Of a stretch of DNA of 64,000 bases, positions 47,599-59,117 are shown in pieces (within the stretch, counting starts at the first letter, position 1; each line of letters starts with the position of its first letter). The stretch spans positions 124,001 through 188,000 of the forward strand of contig CAJNYU010001021.1 in assembly GCA_905331475.1 (NCBI GenBank). The letters run 5' to 3'. The stretch comes from Rotaria socialis (taxonomy: Eukaryota; Rotifera; Eurotatoria; Philodinida; Philodinidae). The notes beneath the pieces are model-generated. The model was not told the DNA's origin, did no database searches, and saw only the letters and a program-made list of their open reading frames with translations. Position numbers and translations under genes: made by a program.

Positions 47599-48405
47599 CA
47601 CTGAAAAAAAGGTTCCATGCGGAACCTTTTAGTACCAAAAATGGTTTCGTGCGTGCTACGGAACTTAAAAAAGATTTCGACATTTGCAACGAAATCTAAA
47701 CCTTTTGGAAGTTTCGTAGACTTTCATCGAAACCTTAAAAAAAATATCCTACACTCTTTATAAGTCTTTTGAAAGCAGATTAGGTCCATACCAGCCGCGG
47801 AGCCAGGAGGGGCCTAGGGGGGCTCAGCCCCCCTCCCTAGCGGGATTTTAGAAGATACATTTTTTAGTATAAATATGTATTACTGTTTCCAATTTAACGT
47901 TTTAGCAAGTGCTACCAGCTAGCGAACTCGAAAACCCAGGAAAAAGTGAACAAATTTTCAGAATCTTCAAAAAAATCCAGAAAAATTGTCAAAATTCCCA
48001 CAAGCACTAGAAAAAATTTCCACACTTCCAAAAAAGTCCAGAAAAAGTTTTCAAGTCCTCATTAAATCTGGAAGCAATCCAGCAAAATATTTTAAATTTC
48101 CCGAAAAATCCAGACAAGCTTTCAAAATTCTCAAAAAAATCCAGCAAAATTTTCAGAATTCTGAAGAAATCCTAAAAAATTTTCAAAATCCCTCAAAAAC
48201 TACAAAAAGACTTTTAAAATCCTGAAAAAGTCCAGAAGAATTTTCAAAATCCGAAAGATCTGGCAACACTGTTCCTAAAGCACGCTTTTAAAAGTGACCC
48301 CCCCTAGTCCAAAGCCCTGGCTCTGCCACTGGTTCATACAAAATCTCTAAGAAGATTTCGATTTCGTTGCAAATTAAGTTTCGCGTGGAAGCTTTTTTTT
48401 GAGTG
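47599..48405. mobile_element. TA-flanked Tc1/mariner-type MITE, interrupted by a hAT element
   Basis: Terminal sequences CACTGAAAAAAAGGTTCCA (47599) and, inward from 48405, CACTCAAAAAAAAGCTTCCA are inverted repeats flanked by TA on both sides (47597-47598, 48406-48407). After removing the 540-bp insertion at 47792-48331 and its duplicated 8 bases, the element is about 260 bp. The interior has repeated TTTCG/CGAAA and GCAACGAAATC motifs. No coding capacity. Confidence 0.72.
47792..48331. mobile_element. hAT-like MITE, 540 bp, nested in the TA-flanked element
   Basis: Ends CAGCCGCGGAGCCAGG (47792) and, inward from 48331, CAGTGGCAGAGCCAGG. Flanks GTCCATAC (47784-47791) and GTTCATAC (48332-48339) match at 7 of 8. 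The interior (about 47940-48250) is an irregular array of AAAAATCCAGAAAAATTTTC-like units, giving a meaningless 79-codon frame. The same style of array fills the hAT-like element at 5152-6001. Confidence 0.83.
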
Positions 48406-48407
48406 TA

Positions 48408-50363
48408 GCTAACTGTTGTCTGTACTTTTCTGCGTCACCGTTCGACCCAGATAAAACTTGCTAAACTCGTTTTCCGTGCTCTCAGTGTTTCTAATCAATT
48501 CATAACCGGAATGTTGCGCTCCATATTATCAATGTGACGAACATAGAGAGTATCGCCTATGCCCGTCGGCATGATGGTGTATTATGTCATCTGCACATCT
48601 CTAGTCGTGTATTTCCTTTAGTTACATTCCCTTATATATGCGAAAGCGATCACACTTGGGCGGATATAGACAAAGAGGGAACGGTCACGCAATAGAACAA
48701 TGAGAGTTGATCAGGTCAATGCACAAACATAGGATACAGCGACGAGGATAAAGTACATAAAGTGAGCCGTAACGGTAAATACCGTTACAATATCTCCGCA
48801 CTGAAACTAGAGCTCTCCTGAGCGAACAAAAGAATACAAAGAAAACAAAAATTTAATTATGCCATGTGAAAGAGAAAGAGAAAACAAACGCCTTCACTAT
48901 ACAATCAATTCAAAAAGCATTAAATTTTTAATTTATAACAAAGAATTCATTTTCATTTTCATTTTCATTTTCAATTTTGTTCTACTAGTCAGTTAAAATA
49001 TAATTTCGTTAGCCATAATTTGAGCATTCATTAGGCTTCAATTGCCTTGTTATAATATTCTTCATGAGTACTTTTAAGAGTTCATTGTAAATATTTCTGT
49101 TGTCTCTTGACGAAGATTCAGCGTTCTTAAAAACATTTTCTCCAGCCATTCTTTTTGGACATTTTTTTGGTTTTGATTTATGTGAATATTTTCGTGCGAT
49201 CAATTTTCATTAATGCCTGTTACTTCATAGCAATGGACGAAGATGCCATCCGATAAAAAGCCACGCAATAGAAGTAGGAACTTCCAAGTCATGCTTCTCA
49301 GACAGTTGAGTCGATATCATGCGGTCGGTAGGTCGTTCTCGCAATTGTAATTTTTTTAATTAATCAATTTCGTTTAATTCATATTTTATTCTAATTTATT
49401 TAATTCATATTTTATTCAAAATCATTTAATTCAATTTCTTTTTAATTCATTCTATTCATTTTATTTAATTCATAATATTATTCAATTTTGTCTAATTTTT
49501 GACATATATTTGCCAACATTTGTCCACCAGAGACCGCACCGCTTAATCTGTTGAGGAAGCCAGATATAATATAAAGCCTTCATCCCAGTTGCTGTTTCAC
49601 ATTTATTGGGAGTATTTGATCGCCATACAGGGCACTTAACGTATTAAATAATGAGTGAATTAAGAAATGATAAAGAGGAAAACTAAGAACGGATGTGCAA
49701 CTGTTGAAGCATCTTTGACAAAATTTATAAAAAAAAAGGGTGTGGGTGTGGCTGTGAGTTACCAATTCAGATGGTTACCAAGTCACATGGGGTTAATTAA
49801 TCAATTCATTGTTAAAGTAGTTAGTTAGAATAAAATTCTATATCTAACATGGATCAGATTTTATTCGATATTTTCCGGTTAAAATTTTTATTCGGCGAAG
49901 TTGGAGTCGGCTAAAATCAATCGTCAGCGAAAACAAAATTCTGCGAAATTTTAATAATTCATGTAAACGACTGTATTTTTTCGATCTGAAATAATATTAT
50001 GGAGGGCAAATAAAAAGTTTTTTCAGCGTCATTAATATTTACCAGATTCTGACATCGTTACATAGTAAAAAAATGTTTAGTGGAAATATAGGGAGTCTGG
50101 CCGATATTGATTCACGAGTGTAAGAAAGAGAGAGGATGCAAAAAATAAAAAATACATGTTTTGAATAGAAATTTTCTTCGAACAACTTCACATCTATGTT
50201 AATGGCGTTATCATTTTTTCCCTTTTCCTTTTTGATATTTGCTAGCGTATAGTGTGATTCGAAATAGGTGGTTATTTTCGAGTTAGTAAAAGCGCAAGAA
50301 GAAATTTAACCGAAAAACTTTGTATAACTCAAAGTAGAAATTTTTTGCAGATTGATTACAATA
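48408..50363. other. intergenic with simple repeats and one dispersed repeat
   Basis: It holds the 48721-48789 repeat, an (ATTTTC)n run at about 48950-48975, and an imperfect TTAATTCATATTTTATTC array at about 49360-49490. A splice-acceptor-like TTTTTTGCAG at 50341-50350 lies 13 nt before the TMEM87 start. Confidence 0.55.
48721..48789 (+). repeat. dispersed repeat, copy 2, ending in a palindrome
   Basis: Matches 35523-35588. It ends in GTAACGGTAAATACCGTTAC, a perfect palindrome. Read on the minus strand, the sequence starts TGTAACGG and meets a TATA-like ATATATAAGGG about 145 bases in, which could fit the start of an old solo LTR. The opposite boundary was not found. Confidence 0.5.
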
Positions 50364-52058
50364 ATGAGGAAGTATTTGCTCTTACATCTATTACTGTTCT
50401 GTTTAATGAAATATTCATCAGCAAATCTTGTCGATGGGATATTCACATTATCCGGGTCATTTACTAGATCATTTCCAGTTATATATCGAGCTTTAACTCG
50501 CGATACAAGAATTCAATTGAAAGTTAATTGTGATCACTTATTTCCAAATATTAAACGATATCAACATCATAGAAAAGCAAAAATTCAAATACACGGTCGG
50601 ATCGGACGTGTCGTTAGATGTTCATCATCGGAATTTTATCATATTTCGCCAATGGGTTTAGTATTGAAAGATAGTAGTCTCAAAGTACGATCAATCTACG
50701 GGACCCGTTATGATGCGTTATGGGATGAGCTGGAGCAGATATGGTTTACAATGCAAGAAATAGATTGTAATTATCCAAGTGAATTATACGTTGATAAATT
50801 AACGGATATAAAAACACCAGAAAACAAGTCCGAAGATTCATACGAAATACGAAGCCAGGTGATTATAAATCGATCTAGAACTCACTATAAAGAGTTTTAA
50901 TTAAATTCTATATTTAAAGATTTTAGATACTTCGAAAGATCGACATCATCTTCCTGACAATGAATCACAAATAAACCAAGGTAATGCGACAACAAAATTA
51001 ACAACTGCTGTAAGTAAACTAGCAAATCAAATATTACAAACATGGGCTGATGGTCATTATTTTATTGAACTTTTTACACCAAAGCCTGCTAGATCACTCA
51101 TTTTTTATACTAATATTAATGTTACAATCTCAATGAAAAATCGTCGTGCTGGTTATATGACAGCAGATGAGTATCCACTCTTAATCATGCACCGTGTTAT
51201 GAGTAGTATCTATTCCATTTACGCTATTGTATTTCTTATTTGGTGCATACTACTTTGGCAAAAGTTACATCGAATTCATTTTTATATTGGGGGCGTTATT
51301 TTTATCTGTATGATTCAACATACAATGTATTTAGTTGCATATGAGACTGCGAATCGATATGGGTAAATAATTGAATAAAAAGCAGCGAAATAGATAAAAA
51401 ATTTTTTTTTTAAATTTAGACATAAAGTTAACTTTTTTATTGTTAGCGCTGAAGTTATATCATGTTTACAACGTACCGCAATACTTGCACTTTTCACTAT
51501 GATTACGCTTGGCTATGGTATAATCAACTCACATTTAGGACCAACAAAACTAAAACTATTTGCTATGAGTATACTCTATTTTATTATTTATATAATTGAA
51601 GGATTACTCCGTTTGACTATAGAGCTTTTGGATCTGTGGTTTATAAAATTTTCGGTATATGCATTATTATGGGCTATGACTAGCAAATTTTTGTATTCGA
51701 TATTGAAAAATTGCATTATAAGAATAAGGGAATTGCGTTCGATAAACAATACTTTTAAACTAAATATTTACCGATATTTTCGAAATACATTCATATTGGC
51801 TATGATTACAAATGCATCAATGAACGTTTGGTTAATAACAAGATTGTTTATTACCTCATGCATAGCAGATGTTGAAAGAAGTTGGGTAAATTGTGTCTTG
51901 TTTTTCCCTTTGCTGAATAAAATTAATTAATTTAGGTTGATCCTACATTTCCTGACATGCCTTATTCATTAATACTTATTGTCGTCATGTTTTTATTTCA
52001 ATCATCAGAAAATCTATTGGACAATAGTGGCGAAGACGAACAGATCTGGTATAATTAG
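50364..52058 (+). CDS. TMEM87: TMEM87-type Golgi seven-transmembrane protein (GOST family)
   Basis: Four exons (50364-50858, 50920-51362, 51447-51885, 51936-52058) give 499 residues; human TMEM87A has about 555. Order: a signal peptide (LLLHLLLFCLM), a ~240-residue luminal domain with conserved cysteines, then seven hydrophobic helices from about residue 280 with family landmarks YAIVFLIWCILLWQKLHRI, AILALFTMITLGYGI, LGPTKLKLF, the RYFRNTFILAMI segment, and a last helix YSLILIVVMFLFQSSEN. An acidic tail follows. These are Golgi proteins linked to retrograde traffic and mechanosensitive or cation-channel activity. The start was chosen at the ATG 13 nt after the AG; the frame upstream has no better ATG. 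Intron 1 uses the acceptor TTTAAAG, which alone keeps the frame. Confidence 0.9.
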
Positions 52059-52432
52059 TATTTATTGTCAATGTTTAGTCTCATTTGCAGCAGCACTATT
52101 TGATCATGCCAGTAACTAGAGATATGTGCATTTTTAAAATACGATACTATCTTTAATTAACACTGATTCTACGTTTTCAATATACTTCAGGGACATATAG
52201 TCTTTCTCTTAAGCGATATGCCTTTCTCAAGTTTTCTGTAAAATATTGAGAAAAACAACGAAGAGTTTTAAAATTATTTTTTCTTACAATTGAAGAGGAA
52301 CCGTAGGCTTTTAGTTGTTGTCAATGAAGAGCTATTGAGCTTGTATGTAATTAGTTCTTCATGCTGTTGCAATGACATTAGCTCCAATGAACACTGAAAA
52401 TAGTATATCGATACTTATTTATTATTTTCTAA

Positions 52433-52590
52433 TTAAGATTCGGTACCACTCTCAACAGTTCCTGATGTTTGATTGGAATCGGCAACAAAAATAATATATG
52501 GACCCAATTTTTCTTCACTTTTCTGTAAAACTTTTAAAAGTATTTCAATGCATACTGTAATTTCATCTTGTTTTGCTGAAAGGTTTTTTC
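52433..52590 (-). pseudogene. exon-like remnant of an unrecognised gene
   Basis: On the minus strand, after a CTTTCAG acceptor-like site, the frame reads KQDEITVCIEILLKVLQKSE and EKLGPYIIFVADSNQTSG to a TAA at 52433-52435. A neighbouring frame just upstream (SCLECSRKNRCSELLV, YYSTPEDFNENSEK) looks like the preceding coding piece, shifted. I do not recognise the family and see no start, so a decayed gene end is the cautious reading. Confidence 0.32.
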
Positions 52591-53179
52591 TGAGTTTTCA
52601 TTAAAATCCTCTGGTGTCGAATAATACAACGAAACTAATAGCTCCGAACATCTATTCTTTCTAGAGCATTCCAAACAAGATTTGAAAATTGGCTGCGTAT
52701 CAATTTCTCATTTCTTTTGACTTGTTTCTTGACACACTAGGATAGCATGTTAGCTGAAAATTGAATGTATCTATTCACACATGTCACAAGTCAGTAGCAT
52801 TTAAAATCTGTTCGTTTTCGATTGAATACCATCACTCGTTTGCACTTGCACTGCTAAGTGGGTTCTGTAGTAACAAACAGATGCAAATGAAAAGGAGAGA
52901 ATGAATAATGGGATGAGAATGGAGAGATAGAAACGAACCCATTCAAGAATTCAACAACCAATGACGAACAAAAACAAAGCAGAAAAATAGAAATTCATTC
53001 CATACCGATTCATGTGCATGTATACGATATCTGACATGGACTAAATGCACATTCTTCATAAATTTTCAAATTTCAATCCATATTTGTTTAGATTAGCGCA
53101 TCATTTTAAATGAAGAAAAAAAGTAAAAATCTGTTTGCCAAAAGAATGGCAATTCTGAGGATCTGGGTAACTTCTTGGC

Positions 53180-53325
53180 AACCCACACGCGACCCAGTAT
53201 TTCGGCTGAAGACTTCTATTGTTGGTCGACAAGCCCTATTTTGAGAACTACCAATCGATAGACAATTAAATTCTGTGCTCAATACAAGGGATTTTAGAAC
53301 TAACAGAATCAGATGCGAATCCGGA
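53180..53325 (-). repeat. inverted copy of the 45893-46331 repeat
   Basis: Its reverse complement reads CCGGATTCGCATCTGATTCT ... ATCGATTGGTAGTTCTC ... CCGAAATACTGGGTCG. It matches copies A and C of the array at 45893 and defines a unit of about 150 bp. Confidence 0.7.
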
Positions 53326-53476
53326 CTGGAAATACTCGAGTTCGGTGCTAACTTTACCGACGTTATTTAGCAGATATCACCTATAAAAATCGATTGTATA
53401 TATACCCTATTTTCCCGATAAATTTTATTTAAATAAAAAGATAAGAATATTAAAAGCGAGAAACAATTTGATTATA

Positions 53477-55558
53477 TTATTCAACTACATCAGATTTATT
53501 ATCAGCATTGTCCGTTGTGTTTTCTTGTTCTTGTTGGCCGTTTACTTCCGATGGAATAGTTTCAAGTTCTGATTGAACATTTTCAATTGATTGCGTCTTC
53601 TTTTTCGACATAACTGAATCAATGATTGTTTTAATGGGTTCAATAACTTGATCAATATCGATTTGATTTAATTTTGATTTTTCAGTTATATCCAAAATTG
53701 ACACACCTAATTCACGAGCTAATTGTGTATCAGGAAATAATGCTTGAATACAAGTGTTGATATATGGAATGAATATTTTTATGAATACGCGTAAAAAATC
53801 AATGAAATGTTCCGATTCAATAACTGTTAATGTGACTTTTTCAGATTTATAATAATTTGTTAGAATATTTCTTATATGTACTAATGAATCCGTCAGAAGT
53901 TGCCGAACAATTATAACGATTGATAGAGGACAACAAAGACGTAGATCATTGAATGCTGTTAGTAGAACATTACAATAAACAGCTAATGGAGTGTAATTAA
54001 CAAGAATCATTGGTGGTGAAAATGGATTTAGTGGTGTTGCTGAAGAATCCGATGTTGTTAATTGAACATATTGATCAAAAGTAAATGAATTAAGTAGTTG
54101 TTCAAAAATATGATTGGCTTCATGAAGAGAATTTCGAAAATTTGTTAAAGTTGTTTGAGAAAAAAATTGAATAAACAATGGCCGAAAATCAAAACCATAT
54201 CGAGAAAATGAAGCACCAAAATACATCACTTGACCAAGTAATGATTCAAGTCGTTGATATTGTGAACCTAAATATATTTTCATACATCAAAATCAACGTA
54301 ATCTTGCTAGGAGAGTTAAAATTTTAAGAAAAACACCTGCTCCAGACTGTCGCTAGTAAACAAAACGTAGCGTACATTCTCAAGTGGAGAATCAATGGCT
54401 ATTAGTAAGGATATAAATCGCTGACCATTCACTCTCAAACGGTACAACGAAAATTTCTCAGTCGTCTACTTCAATAATTTTTCACTGACGAATCCACCCG
54501 GTAAAAATCTTTTCACTAATTTTCTAGGTCTTACCACTGCAATGTTGTAAATCAACTTGTAATACTTTCAGAAATTCACTTAAACGATGAATAAGCCACG
54601 AACGAAATAAATTTGTTTCTTTAATAAATTCATTTCGATTAAATGTTACATACAATGTTGTATCATCATCACTAAACAATGCTCGATACTGTGTAACAAT
54701 ATCAAAAAGTATATTACGTGTTTCATCAATATATTTCGATGCATGTTCATAATAGTCAACAATATTGATTGATGAATATTGCTGTTGAATTAATCCTAAA
54801 CGTTTATGCAAGAAGTGTGTACGTGCTTGAAGAAAACAAAGACGTAATTCAAGTTCATTATAAATATCCATGCGCCGAATAAAACCCATTATACGTAAAC
54901 AAGCCGGTAACTGTATATTGGTTTGAAGTTGAGTTACTAATTGTTCAAGCATATATTCCAGTGATAAACGTACGTCATTCACAATATGCACTATAATGGG
55001 TATTTGTGAATTTGTATGCAATGTTAATTTCGTTGTTGGTGGAGCAAATTTTCTTTCTAAACGTTTGCAATACGTCACTATTTCTAATGCTTCATCAAAG
55101 TAATCGTTTCGTACGCATGTGTCCATTAATTGAGGAATCTCAAGAATTTCTAATAATTGTGGATATTTTTGCAGAGTAAACATATTTTGTTTGCGTAGAT
55201 GATTTGTTTGTTCAGTTTCACGCACAAATTTTTGACAACAAGATGAAAAATCGTCGAGTTGTTTTAGTATAACGGAGAGACGTTCTTCAATTGTTGAAAA
55301 ATCATTGGAAATATTTTTTGAACATTCAGCAGTTTGAATAAATGTCGAATAATTGTCGAATATTAACGATAGCATTTGAGTTGATTTTGAACATTTTTCA
55401 TCATTTAAATATTCTACTTCACGATGTAAACGTTCGGTATCATAGGTAAATAAGGTTTGAAGATAGGGAATATATGATGTACATTCAGCTGAATTCACTG
55501 ACTCATCAGACGAATTCTTTATGAGGGATTGTAAAAGAGTTTGTTCATCAAGTTCCAT
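53477..55558 (-). CDS. COG8: conserved oligomeric Golgi complex subunit 8
   Basis: Two exons (55558-54535, 54267-53477) around a 267-nt intron give 604 residues, against ~612 in human. COG8 belongs to lobe B of the COG tether, which captures vesicles returning glycosylation enzymes within the Golgi. The N-terminal region has the Dor1 signature (YIPYLQTLFTYDTERLHREV, NYSTFIQTAECSKNI) followed by helical-bundle segments (KYPQLLEILEIPQLMDTCVR, YFDEALEIVTYCKRL). The second exon holds the conserved FSRYGFDFRPLF segment. The C-terminal tail is Glu/Gln/Asn-rich and not conserved. An AG lies 11 nt before the ATG. Confidence 0.92.
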
Positions 55559-56137
55559 GATAAATTTATCTTGAATAGAAAAAACGATTCAAAGAATTAT
55601 ACATAGCGATTGAGAGAATTGCATCACAGTTAATTGTTGTTTTTATCTGTTTGAATATCTCTTCATGACATGTAATGTTGATTTTCTTGGGGATAGACAT
55701 CGTGTGGCTTGAGTTTTCTCTCTAAGGGATGACTTAGAATTTCGATAGAATAGTTGTATTTTTATCATTTAAGGCTCGATCGGGATTTTCAAAAGGGCGC
55801 TTAACGTCTAACCGCTAAAATATGATTACCGAATACAGCTGAAGTATTAGGTTCGCTATTACTACATAAAATACAAGAGATATTAAAATTTATCAATTCG
55901 AATAACCAATGAAGAATATTATTTCATGGCACAGCAATCTCTAAACTAATATGAAATTTATAACTAGAAATACATATCTTCTGCTAATTGTTCTATGCTG
56001 GAACAAATAAAACAAAAAAAAAACAAACAAACAAGAATCGCTGTGATGATTTATATTTCTTTTTTCTTTGATTTGATATGTCACAAAAAATTCATAGGTC
56101 ACATGGGAACGAAAGAGACAACGAATATCGAATCTGA
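55559..56137. other. spacer between HSDL1-like gene and COG8
   Basis: 579 nt, the widest gap in the minus-strand cluster. A COG8 promoter could lie here. No exon recognised. Confidence 0.55.
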
Positions 56138-57609
56138 TCATTGCATAGTAATCCAATAATCGATAAGTTTATGTGAAAAACATCGTGGTAAAATTGAAAG
56201 ACATGTTAAATGAAATGCATTCAACCAATAGCCTGCGCTACGATCGCATCGACCCAATTGTCTAAGTATTGTATCAACATACACTTGTGGTTTACATGAA
56301 CCCCATACTAATTTATTATTTTCATTTAAACCATGTTTAGATAAAATATATTTTTGAAAATTTTCAACATTAGACACATCCGCGGATGAACGAATCCAAC
56401 GGATCGGTAAATAAACTGTTTGAAAATGAAGTAGACCATTATTAGAATATTCGTCTTTACGTGCATTGAAATAAATTGTTAATAAACGATGTAGAGTAGA
56501 GTTGAGACAAGATGGATGTGGAACTATATTGAGTAGATATGCAGGCCGAGTTCGTATTGACATATACGGAAGAACCTATTTTATTCGATAGAAGAGAAAA
56601 AATGGCAATGAAATTGTTATTCGTTTAAAGAGATGTTCTTAGAACGGAAAACTCGTAGGAAAGTATTTGCAAGGGAATGTCGTTTCAGACATAATTAAAT
56701 GATTCGGTTGTCGGTCCTTATTCAGAGAAAAAATTTTTTTCGTGTCACCTTCAAAATACTTCTTCGATGACGTCACTCATCGAAACTTACAATATATGCC
56801 AATAGCATCGGTGGTATAAGATAATTATTAACGATCGATTGAAATTCAGCTGGATTGAGCGTTTTCGATAGATGTAGATCATTGAATGGTCGTGTACAAT
56901 TAATATAGAGAACAAGATTTGCACTGCGAGCAATGGTTTCAATTGTTTCAAGACGATCAAATGATCCAGCACGATGAAATTTATTTGTCAATGGAACTTG
57001 ACCAACTGTGGGTGGCGTACCTGTTGACCATGTTCCAGCCACTGTTCTTACTGGTGTTGTCAATTCAAGTGGTTGATGTGGACTATTCCATCGATAGATA
57101 ACTGTAACTGTACGAATTAAAAATGTACGTTCAATATGGATCGATAATAATTTTAATTCTTCTTGAAAATCTTCCGTTGAAACTAATATTAGATTATAAC
57201 CTCGTTTCTTAAATAGAATAAATATTAAAATCTAAATATTTTCAATTATATTTACAGCTAAATTTTGTGCAAATGCGCAACCACTTGGTGTCGTACAATC
57301 ATTAATTAATGCCCAGTGTTCATCATAATCTGATAGAGATAAATCATTGCTACTCGAGCTTGTTGATAAAGGTGTTTTTAATAATACAGAATTAATTTTA
57401 TAAGGAAAAAAATAAAGTTTTATTGTCCTATAGAAATAATACGGTAATGGTAAGACTTTTTTCAAAAGATAACAGCCAGCAAGAAGCGCTAAACTATCTC
57501 GAACGGGTACATAAATTGAACTAACATCTTTTGCAATTGCTTGATAAAGAAATTCAAATGAGTCAATAGTAAGTGGTTGTCGAGGATCAAGCATTAATAC
57601 AGGTGACAT
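56138..57609 (-). CDS. divergent HSDL1/17beta-HSD12-like short-chain dehydrogenase
   Basis: Three exons (57609-57256, 57207-56791, 56575-56138) give 402 residues. The layout follows HSDL1/HSD17B12: an N-terminal helix region (SLALLAGCYLLKKVLPLPYY), then a Rossmann fold with NDCTTPSGCAFAQNL replacing the usual TGxxxGxG, KRGYNLILVST as the second strand, NLVLYINCTRPF for the NNAG strand, and SIVNNYLIPPMLLAYIVLPYM for the long central helix. The canonical glycines are mostly lost and no YxxxK catalytic pair is visible. It is therefore probably a non-catalytic or strongly altered SDR; human HSDL1 is itself considered inactive. The start ATG is directly preceded by AG (57610-57611), and only 54 nt separate it from the NAXE stop. 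Confidence 0.65.
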
Positions 57610-57663
57610 CTAAAATTAAAAGTAGAAAACAATTAGCACCAGCAGATGACAATAGATTTATTA

Positions 57664-58917
57664 TTAAATTTGAATGATTTGTTCACTATTCGAATAATTC
57701 GGAAGATTAATTTTATATTTTTCTTCTAAAGCTTTAGGAACAAATCTGCCACCGAGAAAATGATATTTTCCTTGAAAATATTTCATACATAATTTAGGTG
57801 CTGTTAATGAAATAACACATTCCGGTTGAATACAATCATCATTAATTGGACCCTTTTCTACATCCCAACCACTTGGTATATCAATCGAAATGATGGGTTT
57901 TGTTTTTTCTAAGTTTTTTATTTCTTTAAGAATTTGATTGTATGGTTCACGTATTTCACCGGCAAAACCGAAACCAAATATAGCATCGACAATTAAATTA
58001 ATATTTGATTCTGTTGGTATTTTATCAATAACTTCAATATTCATTCTTTCACATTGATGCAAAAGATTTCTATACAATGGTTTATCGGTTCGTTTCGGAT
58101 AGAAGACGAATGGTTCATAACCAAATAATTTTAAATGACGAGCACATACAAGACCGTCGCCACCATTATTACCACCACCGACAATGACCAGACATTTTGA
58201 ATATTGATGCTTATCGTTATATGCTTTTTCTAAATAAAAAGAATGAAAGTGTAGTAATGAAAAGAATTGAATTTCCCTCTTATTTGTTTCGGTTACACGT
58301 AAGCAATACATAAAGCCTTAGGCCTTTATTCATTATAGGACACTTCTCAAGCTTGAATACTTTCATTTTTAAATGCATCTACAATAGTGTAGAAAGTAGA
58401 GATCACCATCACGATAATGCTTCTGGTAGATTTTTTTTTCGATAGTCAGCGTGTCCTTTTCTTTTTGAAGATGACATATATTGTGAGAGAAATAAGCTAG
58501 ATTGAAATATTGCCAAGAGATCTTTGAAGTGGCACCTTCCAATAGGTAAAATATCAACGTATAAATATTGCACAACAGTTCAACGATCGGAAGCCATTTG
58601 AAATAGCTTATTCTTGAAATATTGATATGAATTTGATTATATTCTAATTGACTGATAACTAAAGCCCTACACGGTCCTCCGAAACCCGACTCCATCAAAG
58701 TCGGAGTTGGAAAATCTCGAACAAAAATTTTCCACTTACCAATAGCTGCTGCGCAACTTAAACCCGCTAATTCCATAAGTTGGTCAACACTAAATTTATA
58801 TTCATTAAAAAGTTCTTCATCGATATCTTTGGCTTGTTGCTGCGTCAAATAAGATACTTTTTGTGTTGTCATTGTTTTGATTGGTCGAAATGAAAATAAT
58901 CTATTGATTAATCGCAT
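57664..58917 (-). CDS. NAXE: NAD(P)HX epimerase
   Basis: Two exons (58917-58740, 58229-57664) give 247 residues. The enzyme interconverts R and S forms of hydrated NAD(P)H so that the dehydratase can repair them, mostly in mitochondria. The YjeF_N fold is complete: [28 protein letters not shown], the [17 protein letters not shown] loop, VDAIFGFGF, and SIDIPSGWD with the conserved aspartate. The first ~15 residues ([14 protein letters not shown]) are basic and suit mitochondrial import; MTTQK offers an internal start for a cytosolic form. The 510-nt intron is unusually long for this cluster. An AG lies 8 nt before the ATG, and AATAAA (57657-57662, minus strand) directly follows the stop. Confidence 0.93.
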
Positions 58918-59117
58918 TTGAACATCTATAAAACAATAAAAAAAAAAAAGAATTGGTTTTTCTTTGCAATTATTTATTTATCATCATGAGACATCTACTG
59001 TTCACAGAAACAAACAAGACATAACTGAACATTAGCAAAAAAAAAAGATTAGTTACATAAAACAAAATTTTTATACTCGGGAAAAAAACAAGAATCTTTT
59101 TTAAAATTTTTATACCA

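Larger units (their letters stand above)
52059..53476. other. convergent intergenic region between TMEM87 and COG8
   Basis: Contains the exon-like remnant at 52433-52590 and the inverted repeat copy at 53180-53325. No complete gene. Confidence 0.5.

Noticed and set aside
47986-48225. 79-codon plus frame rich in Lys/Ser/Gln
   Set aside because: Translation of the A-rich array inside the nested hAT-like element.
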